A stretch of DNA of 64,000 bases from JAJRPT01 sp964465945 (lineage in GTDB: Bacteria; Bacteroidota; Ignavibacteria; Kapaibacteriales; UBA2268). The stretch is taken from contig CAYXMM010000002.1 of assembly GCA_964465945.1 (NCBI GenBank), positions 310,001-374,000 of the forward strand, given 5' to 3'. The position numbers were made by a program, and so were the translations under genes. This document shows positions 1 through 7,152 of this stretch, piece after piece (within the stretch, counting starts at the first letter, position 1; every line of letters starts with the position of its first letter). The notes under the pieces were generated by a model. The model did no database searches. It saw only the letters and a list, made by a program, of their open reading frames with translations, and was not told the origin of the DNA.

Positions 1-2
1 TA

Positions 3-788
3 CACTCTGCAACAGAACATAAGTTAGAAAATAAAAAATACATGCTAACAGCAATATCTAATCAAACTAAATTAGAATTTAGTTTCATAGAAGAATTTTT
101 ATTAGATTGTGTAAATGAATATAGTCTATTATCTGGTAATGGAACTCACTATTGGAGTGAGAGGGTTTTAAGGAATTTCAATAAAAGAGCAGAAATATCA
201 AACAAGAAGAAAGAAGCAATTAATAAAAGATGGCAAAAAAATAATGAAATATTGAATACAGATGAAATAAATATGAATGAGAATAATATCAATAATAGTG
301 AAATTGTAATACAAAACGATACAAATCTAATACAAAATGATACAAATGTAATACATAATGATACAAAGGAAATAAAAGAAAAGGAAATAAAAGAAAAGGA
401 AATAAAAGAAAAAGAAAGAGAAAAAGAAAAAATAAATAAAAAAGAAAAATTTGAAAATTTTAGAAAAATTTATCCAGGCACGAAAAAAAGTCTTGAAACG
501 GAGTATACAAATTTTCTCAAAAAAACTCGAAACTCAGATGAGATTGTTGAATTGCTCCAGCCAGCAATTGAAAACCAAATGAAAATTAGGGAGGAAAAAC
601 GAGAAAACGGGCAGTGGGTTCAAGAATGGAAGCATTTGCAGACTTGGATTAATCAGCGATGCTGGGAAGAAATGGAAGAGGTCAAAACCGATGTAGACGT
701 AGGTGATTACAACGTGATATCGGTTGAAGAGGAAATCAAATTTGTTGAAAGACAGCCAGAATTTTTAAAACAACTTTATCAAAATTAA
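3..788 (+). CDS. Phage replication-organiser-like protein (5' truncated by window edge)
   Basis: The reading frame is open to the left edge, so the gene starts before the window; the first ATG seen, at 42, need not be the real start. The visible N-terminal part has a stretch ending in SERVLRNFNKRAEISNKKKE, which resembles the tail of the DUF4373/Lin1244-type domain of phage replication proteins. A low-complexity linker rich in Lys, Glu and Ile follows, with a DNA-level repeat of about 12 bases around 365-420. The last roughly 110 residues hold the sequence WKHLQTWINQRCWEE, a hallmark of the C-terminus of phage DnaT/RepO-like replication proteins. It lies directly upstream of a replicative helicase, which supports a role in loading the helicase at the phage origin. 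The exact family is inferred. Confidence 0.6.
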   Translation, partial: HSATEHKLENKKYMLTAISNQTKLEFSFIEEFLLDCVNEYSLLSGNGTHYWSERVLRNFNKRAEISNKKKEAINKRWQKNNEILNTDEINMNENNINNSEIVIQNDTNLIQNDTNVIHNDTKEIKEKEIKEKEIKEKEREKEKINKKEKFENFRKIYPGTKKSLETEYTNFLKKTRNSDEIVELLQPAIENQMKIREEKRENGQWVQEWKHLQTWINQRCWEEMEEVKTDVDVGDYNVISVEEEIKFVERQPEFLKQLYQN

Positions 789-866
789 AAATTAAGTGTT
801 TAATTGCGATTTAAGAGGTTTAAAAACAGCATTAAAAAAAACATAATTGAAACGGAAATTTTAAGA

Positions 867-2336
867 ATGGAAAATAATCAAAAAAAACTTTCAAATTACC
901 ATCAAAAACCAGAATTTAAAGTTCATACAATCGGTTCAACGTTACCAATTTCAGCAGTAGACGCAGAAATAGCCGTGCTTGGTGGTATGATGATGACGAA
1001 TAAAGCAATTCCAAAAGTGATAAATTTGCTTGATGAAAAATGTTTTTTTTATGAGAAACACATTTCAATATATAAAGCAATAATTGCATTATACAATAAT
1101 AATGTAAAGATAGATATACTCACGTTAAAAGAAGAATTAAAACGGATTGATAAATATGAAGATATTGGTGGTGATAAATATCTACTTGAAATAAATAGAC
1201 GCACTCCAAGTTCAGCTAATGTGGAACAGCACGCTATTATAGTTTTAGATAAATATTATAGAAGAACATTAATAAAATATTCAGAAAAAGCAATAGAAAG
1301 GGCTTCTGATGAGACTATGAATATTATTGAAACTATTCCGAAAGTTGAAGAAGCAATTAAAAAAATAATAAATTTAACAAATTCAAAAAATTCAAAAGAT
1401 GATGCTAATGAATATCATGATTATTTAATTAAAATTAAATCTGGGGAAATAAAATTCATACCAACAGGATTGAGAGGATTAGACAATGTTATTAATGGAT
1501 TTGTTAATGGTAATTTTGTAGTGGTTGGAGCGAGGCCAGGCGTTGGTAAAACAGCATTAGGTGTTACAATTTCAACAAATATTGCATACAAACTAAAATT
1601 ACCTACTTTATTTATTTCGATAGAAATGACTAAAAATGAATTAATGAATAGAATAATTTCTCAAAAAACTTTAATACCAATTGAGCAAATTAAGACTAAT
1701 AATTTAACAACGGAAGAGGAACAAAAAATAAACAATGCTTTATATGAGCATTCGATTTCTAAATATTTCATTGAAGATAGCATCTCAGATATTGATAGAA
1801 TTATTCAAGTGATTAGGATGTGGGTTATCCGTGAAAATATTAAGATTGTATTTATTGATAATTTTCAGCACTTGACAACCTCGGAAAAATTTAAAGACGA
1901 TAAAAATACATATTCATATTATTCAAGTCAATTAAGAGAGATAGCAAAAGAGTTGCAGATTGTCATTGTATCATTAAATCAATTAAATCGAAACTTAGAA
2001 AGTAGAAAAAAACAGAAGCAACCTATAAAATCAGATTTAAGAGATAGTGGTGGCTTAGAACAAGATGCTCATATTATAATTTTTATCGATAGACCAGAAG
2101 CGGATTTTAGGAAGACGTTTGATAATGGTGAATTAGCAGAAGGACTTGCTAATATAATAGTGGCTAAAAATAGAGATGGAAGAACTGGGATTTTTAAAAT
2201 GGAATATTATGCCCCTTGTGCTAAGTTCCAGAATTATGACCCGCTGCTCACAGCGTCATCGTTAGAACCACCAAGAGGTTTTTATCATAATCCACAAGAG
2301 CCATTTGAAGGAGACGATGATGCGCCCAAATTCTAA
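867..2336 (+). CDS. Replicative DNA helicase, DnaB family
   Basis: A 489-residue DnaB-type hexameric helicase that would unwind DNA at the phage replication fork. The N-terminal domain (about residues 15-120) has the DnaB start pattern with DAEIAVLGGMM. The C-terminal RecA-like domain has Walker A GARPGVGKTA near residue 220, a Walker-B-like segment IKIVFIDNFQHL, the SLNQLNRNLE motif and SDLRDSGGLEQDAHII. I take ATG 867 as the start; a TTG-initiated extension to 804 is possible but has an atypical basic, low-complexity N-terminus. The 3' end overlaps the next gene by 17 bases. Length is normal for DnaB. The first gene in the window probably encodes its loader or partner. Confidence 0.93.
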   Translation: MENNQKKLSNYHQKPEFKVHTIGSTLPISAVDAEIAVLGGMMMTNKAIPKVINLLDEKCFFYEKHISIYKAIIALYNNNVKIDILTLKEELKRIDKYEDIGGDKYLLEINRRTPSSANVEQHAIIVLDKYYRRTLIKYSEKAIERASDETMNIIETIPKVEEAIKKIINLTNSKNSKDDANEYHDYLIKIKSGEIKFIPTGLRGLDNVINGFVNGNFVVVGARPGVGKTALGVTISTNIAYKLKLPTLFISIEMTKNELMNRIISQKTLIPIEQIKTNNLTTEEEQKINNALYEHSISKYFIEDSISDIDRIIQVIRMWVIRENIKIVFIDNFQHLTTSEKFKDDKNTYSYYSSQLREIAKELQIVIVSLNQLNRNLESRKKQKQPIKSDLRDSGGLEQDAHIIIFIDRPEADFRKTFDNGELAEGLANIIVAKNRDGRTGIFKMEYYAPCAKFQNYDPLLTASSLEPPRGFYHNPQEPFEGDDDAPKF

Positions 2337-2646
2337 ATTAAATGAAATATTATTTTTTACGCAATTAAAAAGCAATGGAATTAAAGAACCTTTAAAAGAG
2401 TATAAGTTCGACTCTAAAAGACGATGGAGATTTGACTATTGCTTTCCAGATTATAAATTAGCGGTTGAGGTTGAAGGTGGTGTATGGATACAAGGGCGAC
2501 ATAACAGGGCTTCTGGTTTTGTCAAGGATATTGAAAAATATAATAAAGCAACAATATTAGGGTATAAAGTTATTAGAGTATTGCCAGAAAATCTATTTAA
2601 GTTAGAGACAATCGAAATGATAAAAGAGATAATAAAAAACCACTGA
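2320..2646 (+). CDS. Small PD-(D/E)XK-like nuclease, phage type
   Basis: A 108-residue protein resembling short endonuclease-fold proteins common in prophages next to replication genes. Visible signature: a basic RRWRFDYCFP segment (Asp in FDY), then KLAVEVEGGVW with an acidic residue, a His/Arg-rich RHNRASGF patch, and a C-terminal TILGYKVIRVLPENL strand. The FD...(20 residues)...EVEGG arrangement matches the D...ExK-like core of DUF559/VSR-type nucleases. The start at ATG 2320 is chosen because GGAG at 2310-2313 is six bases upstream; the gene overlaps the helicase. Likely role in recombination or branch processing during phage replication (inference). Confidence 0.65.
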   Translation: MRPNSKLNEILFFTQLKSNGIKEPLKEYKFDSKRRWRFDYCFPDYKLAVEVEGGVWIQGRHNRASGFVKDIEKYNKATILGYKVIRVLPENLFKLETIEMIKEIIKNH

Positions 2647-2659
2647 CGCTAATCAGTGG
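2640..2659 (-). terminator. Stem-loop, probable terminator of the leftward operon
   Basis: A 7-bp perfect stem (CCACTGA / TCAGTGG) with a 6-base loop sits at the 3' end of the nuclease gene. On the minus strand it is followed by a T-rich run (complement of AATAAAAAA), so it reads best as a terminator for transcription coming leftward from the genes at 3059-4357. On the plus strand no T-run follows. Confidence 0.45.
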
Positions 2660-2744
2660 TAAAACAAAGGAAAGTTTTAAAGGAAAATTTTAGTAAATCA
2701 ATATAAACAAAAGCAAAAATACTAAAATATTCGGATATAAACAA

Positions 2745-3053
2745 ATGGAATACTCAAAAACTTATGAAGATAAAATATTGGATAATTTAGAGCCAGAAGA
2801 TTTAAGTGATGATATGAAGTTATTATGTGATATGTTTGGATTTACTACAACAAAAGAAATAATGAAGTTATTAGGTGGGACGAGATTACACATTCCTATG
2901 CCTACGACTTATTCAGTTAAAGCATTAATTAGATATTTGGAAAAGAATAAAGGAAATGAATTATCAATAAATAAAACTGCAAGGGATTTTAGTTTAAGCA
3001 CGGATACGGTTTCAAAATACGTAAGAGAAGTAATGAATGAAAGATTATTTTGA
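2745..3053 (+). CDS. Mor/C-family transcription activator
   Basis: A 102-residue protein with the layout of the Mu Mor family. The N-terminal dimerisation part holds LGGTRLHIPMP (residues about 43-53), the conserved GGtRlyIP motif that leads into a beta-hairpin. A C-terminal helix-turn-helix follows (about residues 68-98; INKTARDFSLSTDTVSKYVRE). In Mu, Mor turns on middle and C turns on late promoters. Here it sits at the end of the replication block and is a good candidate to activate the structural operons, perhaps at the repeats in 20063-20195. A spacer of about 100 bases separates it from the nuclease gene; no strong Shine-Dalgarno is obvious. Confidence 0.8.
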   Translation: MEYSKTYEDKILDNLEPEDLSDDMKLLCDMFGFTTTKEIMKLLGGTRLHIPMPTTYSVKALIRYLEKNKGNELSINKTARDFSLSTDTVSKYVREVMNERLF

Positions 3054-3058
3054 GTAAA

Positions 3059-3616
3059 CTAAGGAATAAAAATATTTACGCCAAAATTATACGTGTAATT
3101 TGCTAAACTGGAAAAATATGATGCGGAAAAATCAAATGCAATACCATTATTTCGCCATACAATCCCTGTTTTATATTTATGCCAAGATAAATAAGTGCCT
3201 TTAGTTTCCTTTATACCCTTATATCCATCTTCGCCAAGTATTGTTAATTCAGGTCCCGAAGATACATAAATATAAAGAAGATGTTTGCCATTTTTATTGT
3301 TAATTAATTTTAATCCTAAAAAAGGTAGTAAAACAATACCGCTTACCATTTTTAACTCACCATCAAGCACTGAATAATATGATAAATCACCACCAAATAA
3401 TATTTGATTGTAATCCCAATAATGCTTTCCCCCTAACGAAAGAATATGTTTTGAATGCGTAGAAAGTAAATTATTTGTTTGCTGTAAAAACTGCGAGTTA
3501 ATGTAAAATGAAGTATTCGAGTAATAATTAGAAATTGGATTATCCTCTTTTATTATAATATTTTGAGACAAAGCATTGTAACACAAAATGATTGATAAAA
3601 ATATAATTAACTTCAT
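3059..3616 (-). CDS. Predicted secreted/outer-membrane protein, accessory
   Basis: 185 residues. A clear signal peptide (KLIIFLSIILCYNALSQ) is followed by alternating polar/hydrophobic strands rich in Tyr, Ser and Gly, and the protein ends in an aromatic-rich strand. This looks like a small beta-barrel or periplasmic beta protein. It stands against the direction of the surrounding phage genes and lies directly after the 3617-4357 gene (adjacent stop and start), so the two form a leftward unit. Likely a lysogenic conversion (moron) gene altering the host envelope; the function is not recognised. Confidence 0.6.
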   Translation of the reverse strand: MKLIIFLSIILCYNALSQNIIIKEDNPISNYYSNTSFYINSQFLQQTNNLLSTHSKHILSLGGKHYWDYNQILFGGDLSYYSVLDGELKMVSGIVLLPFLGLKLINNKNGKHLLYIYVSSGPELTILGEDGYKGIKETKGTYLSWHKYKTGIVWRNNGIAFDFSASYFSSLANYTYNFGVNIFIP

Positions 3617-4357
3617 TTAAACCTCGTTTGCTTTTTTAATTAATTCTGATTTAAATATATTTGCTTCTGTTATTGCATTTTTGCCATTAAAACTAAATAT
3701 AGTTTCGTGTGTAAATTTACCTTGCTTCCAATTTACCAGCACGTAATACTCAATTACTTTAACGTCTTTTGCCATTGCTTTACCCATAGAGCCGTAAGCA
3801 AGGACATCCAACGTAGAAACCTTTCGTTCAATGGTTGATTTATCTTCGGAAGTAATATTTTCAATGGCACTTAAAGGAATTTCTCCGATTGAATTAGGAA
3901 TTTCTCCGTCCATAAAAAATAAAACTATTTTATCTTTATTAATACCAATATTAACTTTTCTTGGAACTGAAATTTCTGGATGTCCTGTTACATACTCGTA
4001 TTCTTTGTATTTTATTTTATGTGGTTTAGAATCATCTAATATTGCATAATCTATATTTAACACATTCAATTTTTGATTCATTGTATCTTTAATATTTATT
4101 ATGTTTTGTTCTTTTTCTTTTTGAATTTGCTCTTTTTCAGATTGTAATCTTTCGTTGTTTGCAGTTCTTAACGCTTTTTTTGCATTTTCTTTGTCTTTAT
4201 ATTTTTTAGTAGTCGTATAATAAAAAGGTAAAAGTAATAAAATCCCAACAATTATTCTCGCCAGCCCTTTACTTATTTCCTCAAAAAGAGAAATCACACC
4301 AGACAAAATTGTTAGTATTCCAAATATTCCAATCAAAATAAAAACCAACCTTTTCAT
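3617..4357 (-). CDS. Membrane-anchored protein with C-terminal PH-like domain, accessory
   Basis: 246 residues from ATG 4357, chosen because an AGGAG Shine-Dalgarno lies just upstream on the minus strand; the longer open frame to 4426 lacks this. Two N-terminal membrane segments (about residues 3-20 and 30-47) are followed by a basic and glutamine-rich coiled coil (about 50-95). The soluble C-terminal domain (about 105-240) has a pattern resembling short pleckstrin-homology-type bacterial domains (VRKVNIGINKDKIVLFF..., IPLSAIENI...). First gene of a two-gene leftward unit. Function unknown; a lysogenic conversion role is inferred from position and orientation. Confidence 0.6.
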   Translation of the reverse strand: MKRLVFILIGIFGILTILSGVISLFEEISKGLARIIVGILLLLPFYYTTTKKYKDKENAKKALRTANNERLQSEKEQIQKEKEQNIINIKDTMNQKLNVLNIDYAILDDSKPHKIKYKEYEYVTGHPEISVPRKVNIGINKDKIVLFFMDGEIPNSIGEIPLSAIENITSEDKSTIERKVSTLDVLAYGSMGKAMAKDVKVIEYYVLVNWKQGKFTHETIFSFNGKNAITEANIFKSELIKKANEV

Positions 4358-4566
4358 AATTCTCCTTTGAAAATAAAAAAATCTCAAATGCAAACTAAGA
4401 ATAATATTTGTAAAATAAAAAAACAAAATATAAAGTTACACAAAAAAAATAGAAAAAAATAGAAAAAAATAAAAAAACGCTTGCATATATTAAAAATAAT
4501 CCTTAATTTGCAATTAATAAAAAACAAAAACAAAAATATTATTTATAAACAAAAGGAATTTTAGAA
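4358..4566. promoter_or_regulatory. Divergent intergenic region, likely promoters both ways
   Basis: A 209-base non-coding, extremely A/T-rich gap separates the leftward accessory pair from the rightward early block. It contains an A4-T-A repeat (AGAAAAAAATAG-like units near 4448-4472). TTGCAT near 4482, followed about 20 bases later by TTAATTTGC, could be a Bacteroidota-type promoter for the rightward genes. No operator palindrome stands out. Promoter positions are uncertain. Confidence 0.4.
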
Positions 4567-5010
4567 ATGGGAACAACAACAATAAAGCAAATCGGCAATT
4601 ACTGGGTCGATGAAAATTATAACAGGTGGCATACTTTTGACTTGACAGAAGAGCAAGCAATAGAATTATCTGCAACTATGATAGATTGTAGTTATTGCAC
4701 TAATAGTAGAGATTGTAAAAGTTCAAGTAATCTTACAGATTGTAAAGGTGTAAAATACTCATCAAACTCACGTAGTTGTTATTTTAGTGAACGCATTCAT
4801 AATTGCTTCGATGTATCTGATTCCTCTGATATGTCTAACTGCTCTAACGCTCAAAATTGCAAAAATTGTAAAAACTCACAAAATATTTATAATTCTAAGA
4901 ATTGCAACTATTCAAGTATGCTAAGAAATTGTATTGATTGTGAATTTGTAGAACAAAGTCGGGATTTGGAAGGGAAACATCATTACTGCAATAATCAAAG
5001 TGTTTATTAA
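4567..5010 (+). CDS. Asn/Cys/Ser triplet-repeat protein with YWVD N-terminal domain
   Basis: 147 residues. The first about 35 residues (IGNYWVDENYNRWHTFDLTE) form a small conserved head shared with the protein at 10619-10936. The rest is a ladder in which Cys or Ser recurs every third residue, commonly as N-C-x or N-S-x (for example SNCSNAQNCKNCKNSQN). About 20 Cys are present. Period-3 spacing with small side chains suggests a tightly wound solenoid or a Cys-rich metal-binding stack, but no known fold is recognised. It is the first gene of the rightward early block and is followed by a terminator-like hairpin, so it may be expressed separately. Confidence 0.75.
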   Translation: MGTTTIKQIGNYWVDENYNRWHTFDLTEEQAIELSATMIDCSYCTNSRDCKSSSNLTDCKGVKYSSNSRSCYFSERIHNCFDVSDSSDMSNCSNAQNCKNCKNSQNIYNSKNCNYSSMLRNCIDCEFVEQSRDLEGKHHYCNNQSVY

Positions 5011-5019
5011 TTATTCAAA

Positions 5020-5054
5020 ACCTCTACTTTATTAAGTTAAGGTAGAGGTGCTTT
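5020..5054 (+). terminator. Rho-independent terminator-like hairpin
   Basis: ACCTCTAC (5020-5027) pairs with GTAGAGGT (5042-5049) and is followed by GCTTTTAAA. The arm-plus-tail sequence GTAGAGGTGCTTTT is identical to that of the hairpin at 30919-30930. The T-run is short, so termination may be partial, allowing some read-through into the next genes. Confidence 0.6.
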
Positions 5055-5072
5055 TAAAATAAAGGAAAAAAT

Positions 5073-5465
5073 ATGAACGAATTACATGAAATAAGAGATA
5101 GATTTCTTTCATTAGAAGAAGAAATAGGTATGAAGTTAATATCTGTTAATAAAGCACATCTATTGGATATAAGATGTGGCTGGAAGAATAAGTATTTATG
5201 GAATAGTCTACAATTAGAAATTAAATTAAAAGATAATGAAAATTATACGGCTCACGACATTTATTTCTCTTTCGAGAGGGACAAAATTAAAGGACGTCGT
5301 AAAATCAAAAGAGAGTTTCTACTTACGATAGACGGCAGAGATTATAAATATGACAAATTTACAAATGAAAATGAAATATACGATACACTCGACTTTTTAA
5401 TTCAAAAGATTGAAGAGTGTGCTAATAAACATATTGAATTTATAACAAGCGAGGTGCTTGTATGA
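5073..5465 (+). CDS. Hypothetical phage protein, 130 aa
   Basis: A 130-residue soluble protein with mixed charge, preceded by AAAGGAAAAA and ATG. It has a basic central stretch (ERDKIKGRRKIKRE) followed by an acidic C-terminal half (YDKFTNENEIYDTLDFLIQK). No family recognised. Its stop overlaps the next start (GTATGA), which shows translational coupling with the 5462 gene. Confidence 0.6.
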   Translation: MNELHEIRDRFLSLEEEIGMKLISVNKAHLLDIRCGWKNKYLWNSLQLEIKLKDNENYTAHDIYFSFERDKIKGRRKIKREFLLTIDGRDYKYDKFTNENEIYDTLDFLIQKIEECANKHIEFITSEVLV

Positions 5466-5716
5466 ATAAGTTAATTATAGGCACTATAGTGAATGATATT
5501 ATAAACGAACTTAGCAATTCAAATGATGTTATTAATGGATTTGTTAATAATAAACATTTAATTGAAATAGGTAAACAACGAACTCTAAATGAGTTTAAAA
5601 AGAGGTTTAATAAAAGAATGCGTTTGCTGGACGCTATCCCCCAGTATAGTCAAGAGGTGGATAGCACCACCTCAGGCTATATTTTCGACGATTTACAATA
5701 TGAGGTAATAGAATGA
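5462..5716 (+). CDS. Hypothetical phage protein, 84 aa
   Basis: An 84-residue protein coupled to both neighbours by four-base ATGA overlaps. It contains NDVINGFVNNKHLIEIGK and a basic helix (LNEFKKRFNKRMRLLDA). The phrase VINGFVN also occurs in the DnaB helicase (IDNVINGFVNGN), with a matching DNA stretch of about 20 bases; this may be chance. No function recognised. Confidence 0.55.
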   Translation: MNKLIIGTIVNDIINELSNSNDVINGFVNNKHLIEIGKQRTLNEFKKRFNKRMRLLDAIPQYSQEVDSTTSGYIFDDLQYEVIE

Positions 5717-5820
5717 AATTAACTAAGAAGCAAGAAATCTTAACAGGTGGGTTAATATGCTTGTTTGGATTTATAATGATGTATTTAAGTATAATAATAT
5801 TATATGCGGGGACAAGATGA
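5713..5820 (+). CDS. Small single-pass membrane protein, 35 aa
   Basis: A 35-residue ORF with an N-terminal charged segment (MKLTKKQEILTGG) and one long hydrophobic helix (LICLFGFIMMYLSIIILY). It begins inside the stop of the previous gene (ATGA) and its own stop overlaps ATG 5817 of the next gene. This coupling on both sides is the main reason to believe it. Function unknown. Confidence 0.6.
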   Translation: MKLTKKQEILTGGLICLFGFIMMYLSIIILYAGTR

Positions 5821-6035
5821 GTAGAATAGAACCAACACAGCGACTGTTGTTAGCATTTGGGACATCAAATAACCAAATGGATATATTGAGAAAGTTTATT
5901 CTTGATGAATACAAAGAGAGAGGGATGGTGGATATACCTATTAATACTGTGATAGATTACATAGATTGTATTATGGATATGAATAATAATGCAATACAAG
6001 AACTAAACGAAGGAACTTATGAATTTAAAATTTAA
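5817..6035 (+). CDS. Hypothetical phage protein, 72 aa
   Basis: 72 residues from ATG 5817, which overlaps the preceding stop as ATGA and has GGGGA about six bases upstream. A longer frame from 5757 overlaps the small membrane protein out of frame and is less likely. Helical, acidic protein (IDYIDCIMDMNNNAIQELNE). No family recognised. Confidence 0.6.
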   Translation: MSRIEPTQRLLLAFGTSNNQMDILRKFILDEYKERGMVDIPINTVIDYIDCIMDMNNNAIQELNEGTYEFKI

Positions 6036-6050
6036 AAAAAGGAAAAGATA

Positions 6051-6788
6051 ATGAAATATGAAAAAGTTAAAAAGTTGTATAGTATAAATAGGAGTTATTT
6101 TAAATTAGCTCCTAACTTAGAGGGTTATCCAAAAAACCCGTTTGAGTGCTTCGAGTATTTTAAGCAACATAACGAATTGCCTTATAAGGATAGCGAGCAA
6201 TACACAAATGAAATGAATACATGGTGCATATATGAATGCTTTATTGCATATCAGAAAAGAGTAGGTGTATCTAATAGTCAATATTTTACACCTCAAAAAA
6301 TATCTAATGAAGTTTATGATATATATAAATATTTAGACGGCAGAGGTTTATTAAATAGAATTGAAAATTACGTTGATGTGTGCTGTGGCTTTGGTTGTAT
6401 GACGGCTTCAATACCTGAGATTTTACCGAAATTAATCGGATATGATGGGTATGAATTATTTAAAGAAATATTTGAGTATTGCAACAAAGGTGCAACTTTT
6501 GAGACAAAACTATTCAATCAAGTTCGATTAAAGAATAATACATTAGTATTTGCAAATCCACCTTACGAAATGCCATATATGTTGCAATTTTTAACATGGT
6601 TATCAGAACAATTACAAGAAGGTAGTATTGCAATACTGTTAATACCTAATGGATTTATTGATAAAGATAGACCTACACAATTAGTTAATTTATTGAATAG
6701 ATTTAGGATTTTGGACAGGACAAAAATTCATTACCAATTTGAATTAACCAAAACATCAACTGAATTAGTAGTATTAAAAGCAATGTAG
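6051..6788 (+). CDS. DNA adenine methyltransferase-like protein (NPPY motif)
   Basis: 245 residues. YFTPQKISNEVYDIY (about 82-97) resembles the start of type I/IIG modification domains. Motif I is degenerate (VDVCCGFGCMTASIPE, about 109-124), and motif IV is NPPYE (about 168). Together these indicate an AdoMet-dependent N6-adenine methyltransferase with no attached target-recognition or nuclease domain. It ends at an amber TAG (6786-6788). The frame continues open afterwards with a cysteine-pair segment to 6911 (see next entry). It probably protects phage DNA from restriction (inference). Confidence 0.7.
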   Translation: MKYEKVKKLYSINRSYFKLAPNLEGYPKNPFECFEYFKQHNELPYKDSEQYTNEMNTWCIYECFIAYQKRVGVSNSQYFTPQKISNEVYDIYKYLDGRGLLNRIENYVDVCCGFGCMTASIPEILPKLIGYDGYELFKEIFEYCNKGATFETKLFNQVRLKNNTLVFANPPYEMPYMLQFLTWLSEQLQEGSIAILLIPNGFIDKDRPTQLVNLLNRFRILDRTKIHYQFELTKTSTELVVLKAM

Positions 6789-6911
6789 GGCTATTATGAG
6801 AATAATAATAAAGAATTCCTTTGTTCCATTGGAATACATAGATACAAAAAGATTAGCAGAAATCTAAGAGTTAAATGCTGTATTAATTGCGGTGAATATA
6901 AACCATTATGA
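6789..6911 (+). pseudogene. Zinc-ribbon-like coding remnant in frame after an amber stop
   Basis: Directly after the TAG of the methyltransferase the same frame runs on for 40 codons to TGA 6909-6911, which overlaps the next start as ATGA, the usual coupling in this block. The peptide has two Cys groups (FLCSIGIHRY and KCCINCGEY), like small zinc-ribbon proteins of phages. There is no good in-frame start codon. A competing 23-codon ORF starts at ATG 6796 with GGG upstream but stops at 6867. Possible readings are amber read-through giving a methyltransferase with a zinc-ribbon tail, a small gene broken by a one-base shift near 6800, or a sequence error. Confidence 0.4.
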
Positions 6912-7108
6912 TAAATTTAAGTAAAAAAATATTAGTTTATGAAGAGGGTAAATCTAAGATAATCAAAGAATTAAGATTGTATAGATATCCAAGTCAAAAC
7001 TATATTAATTGCTTAAATAGGTTGAATATGTTAGAAGCCGCGTTGAAAAGAATGTATGCTGAAAAAGCAGTAGCAGATTTTGAAATTCAATTAAAAATTT
7101 GGAATTAA
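6908..7108 (+). CDS. Hypothetical phage protein, 66 aa
   Basis: A 66-residue, mostly helical basic protein (YRYPSQNYINCLNRLNMLEAALKRMYAEKAV). Its ATG overlaps the upstream TGA. No family recognised; similar short helical proteins are common in phage early blocks. Confidence 0.55.
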   Translation: MINLSKKILVYEEGKSKIIKELRLYRYPSQNYINCLNRLNMLEAALKRMYAEKAVADFEIQLKIWN

Positions 7109-7152
7109 ATTTAACTATAAAGTAATCCTTTATAGTTAAGAAAAGGAAAAAA

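Noticed and set aside
804..866. TTG-started N-terminal extension of the DnaB helicase
   Set aside because: It adds a basic, low-complexity peptide not seen in DnaB; ATG 867 gives the normal N-terminus.
5525..5545. About 20 bases shared between the 5462 gene and the helicase gene (encoding VINGFVN)
   Set aside because: Too short and AT-rich to call a repeat or recombination trace.
5757..5816. Longer start for the 72-aa gene at 5817
   Set aside because: The extension overlaps the small membrane gene out of frame, while ATG 5817 has a ribosome site and an ATGA overlap.
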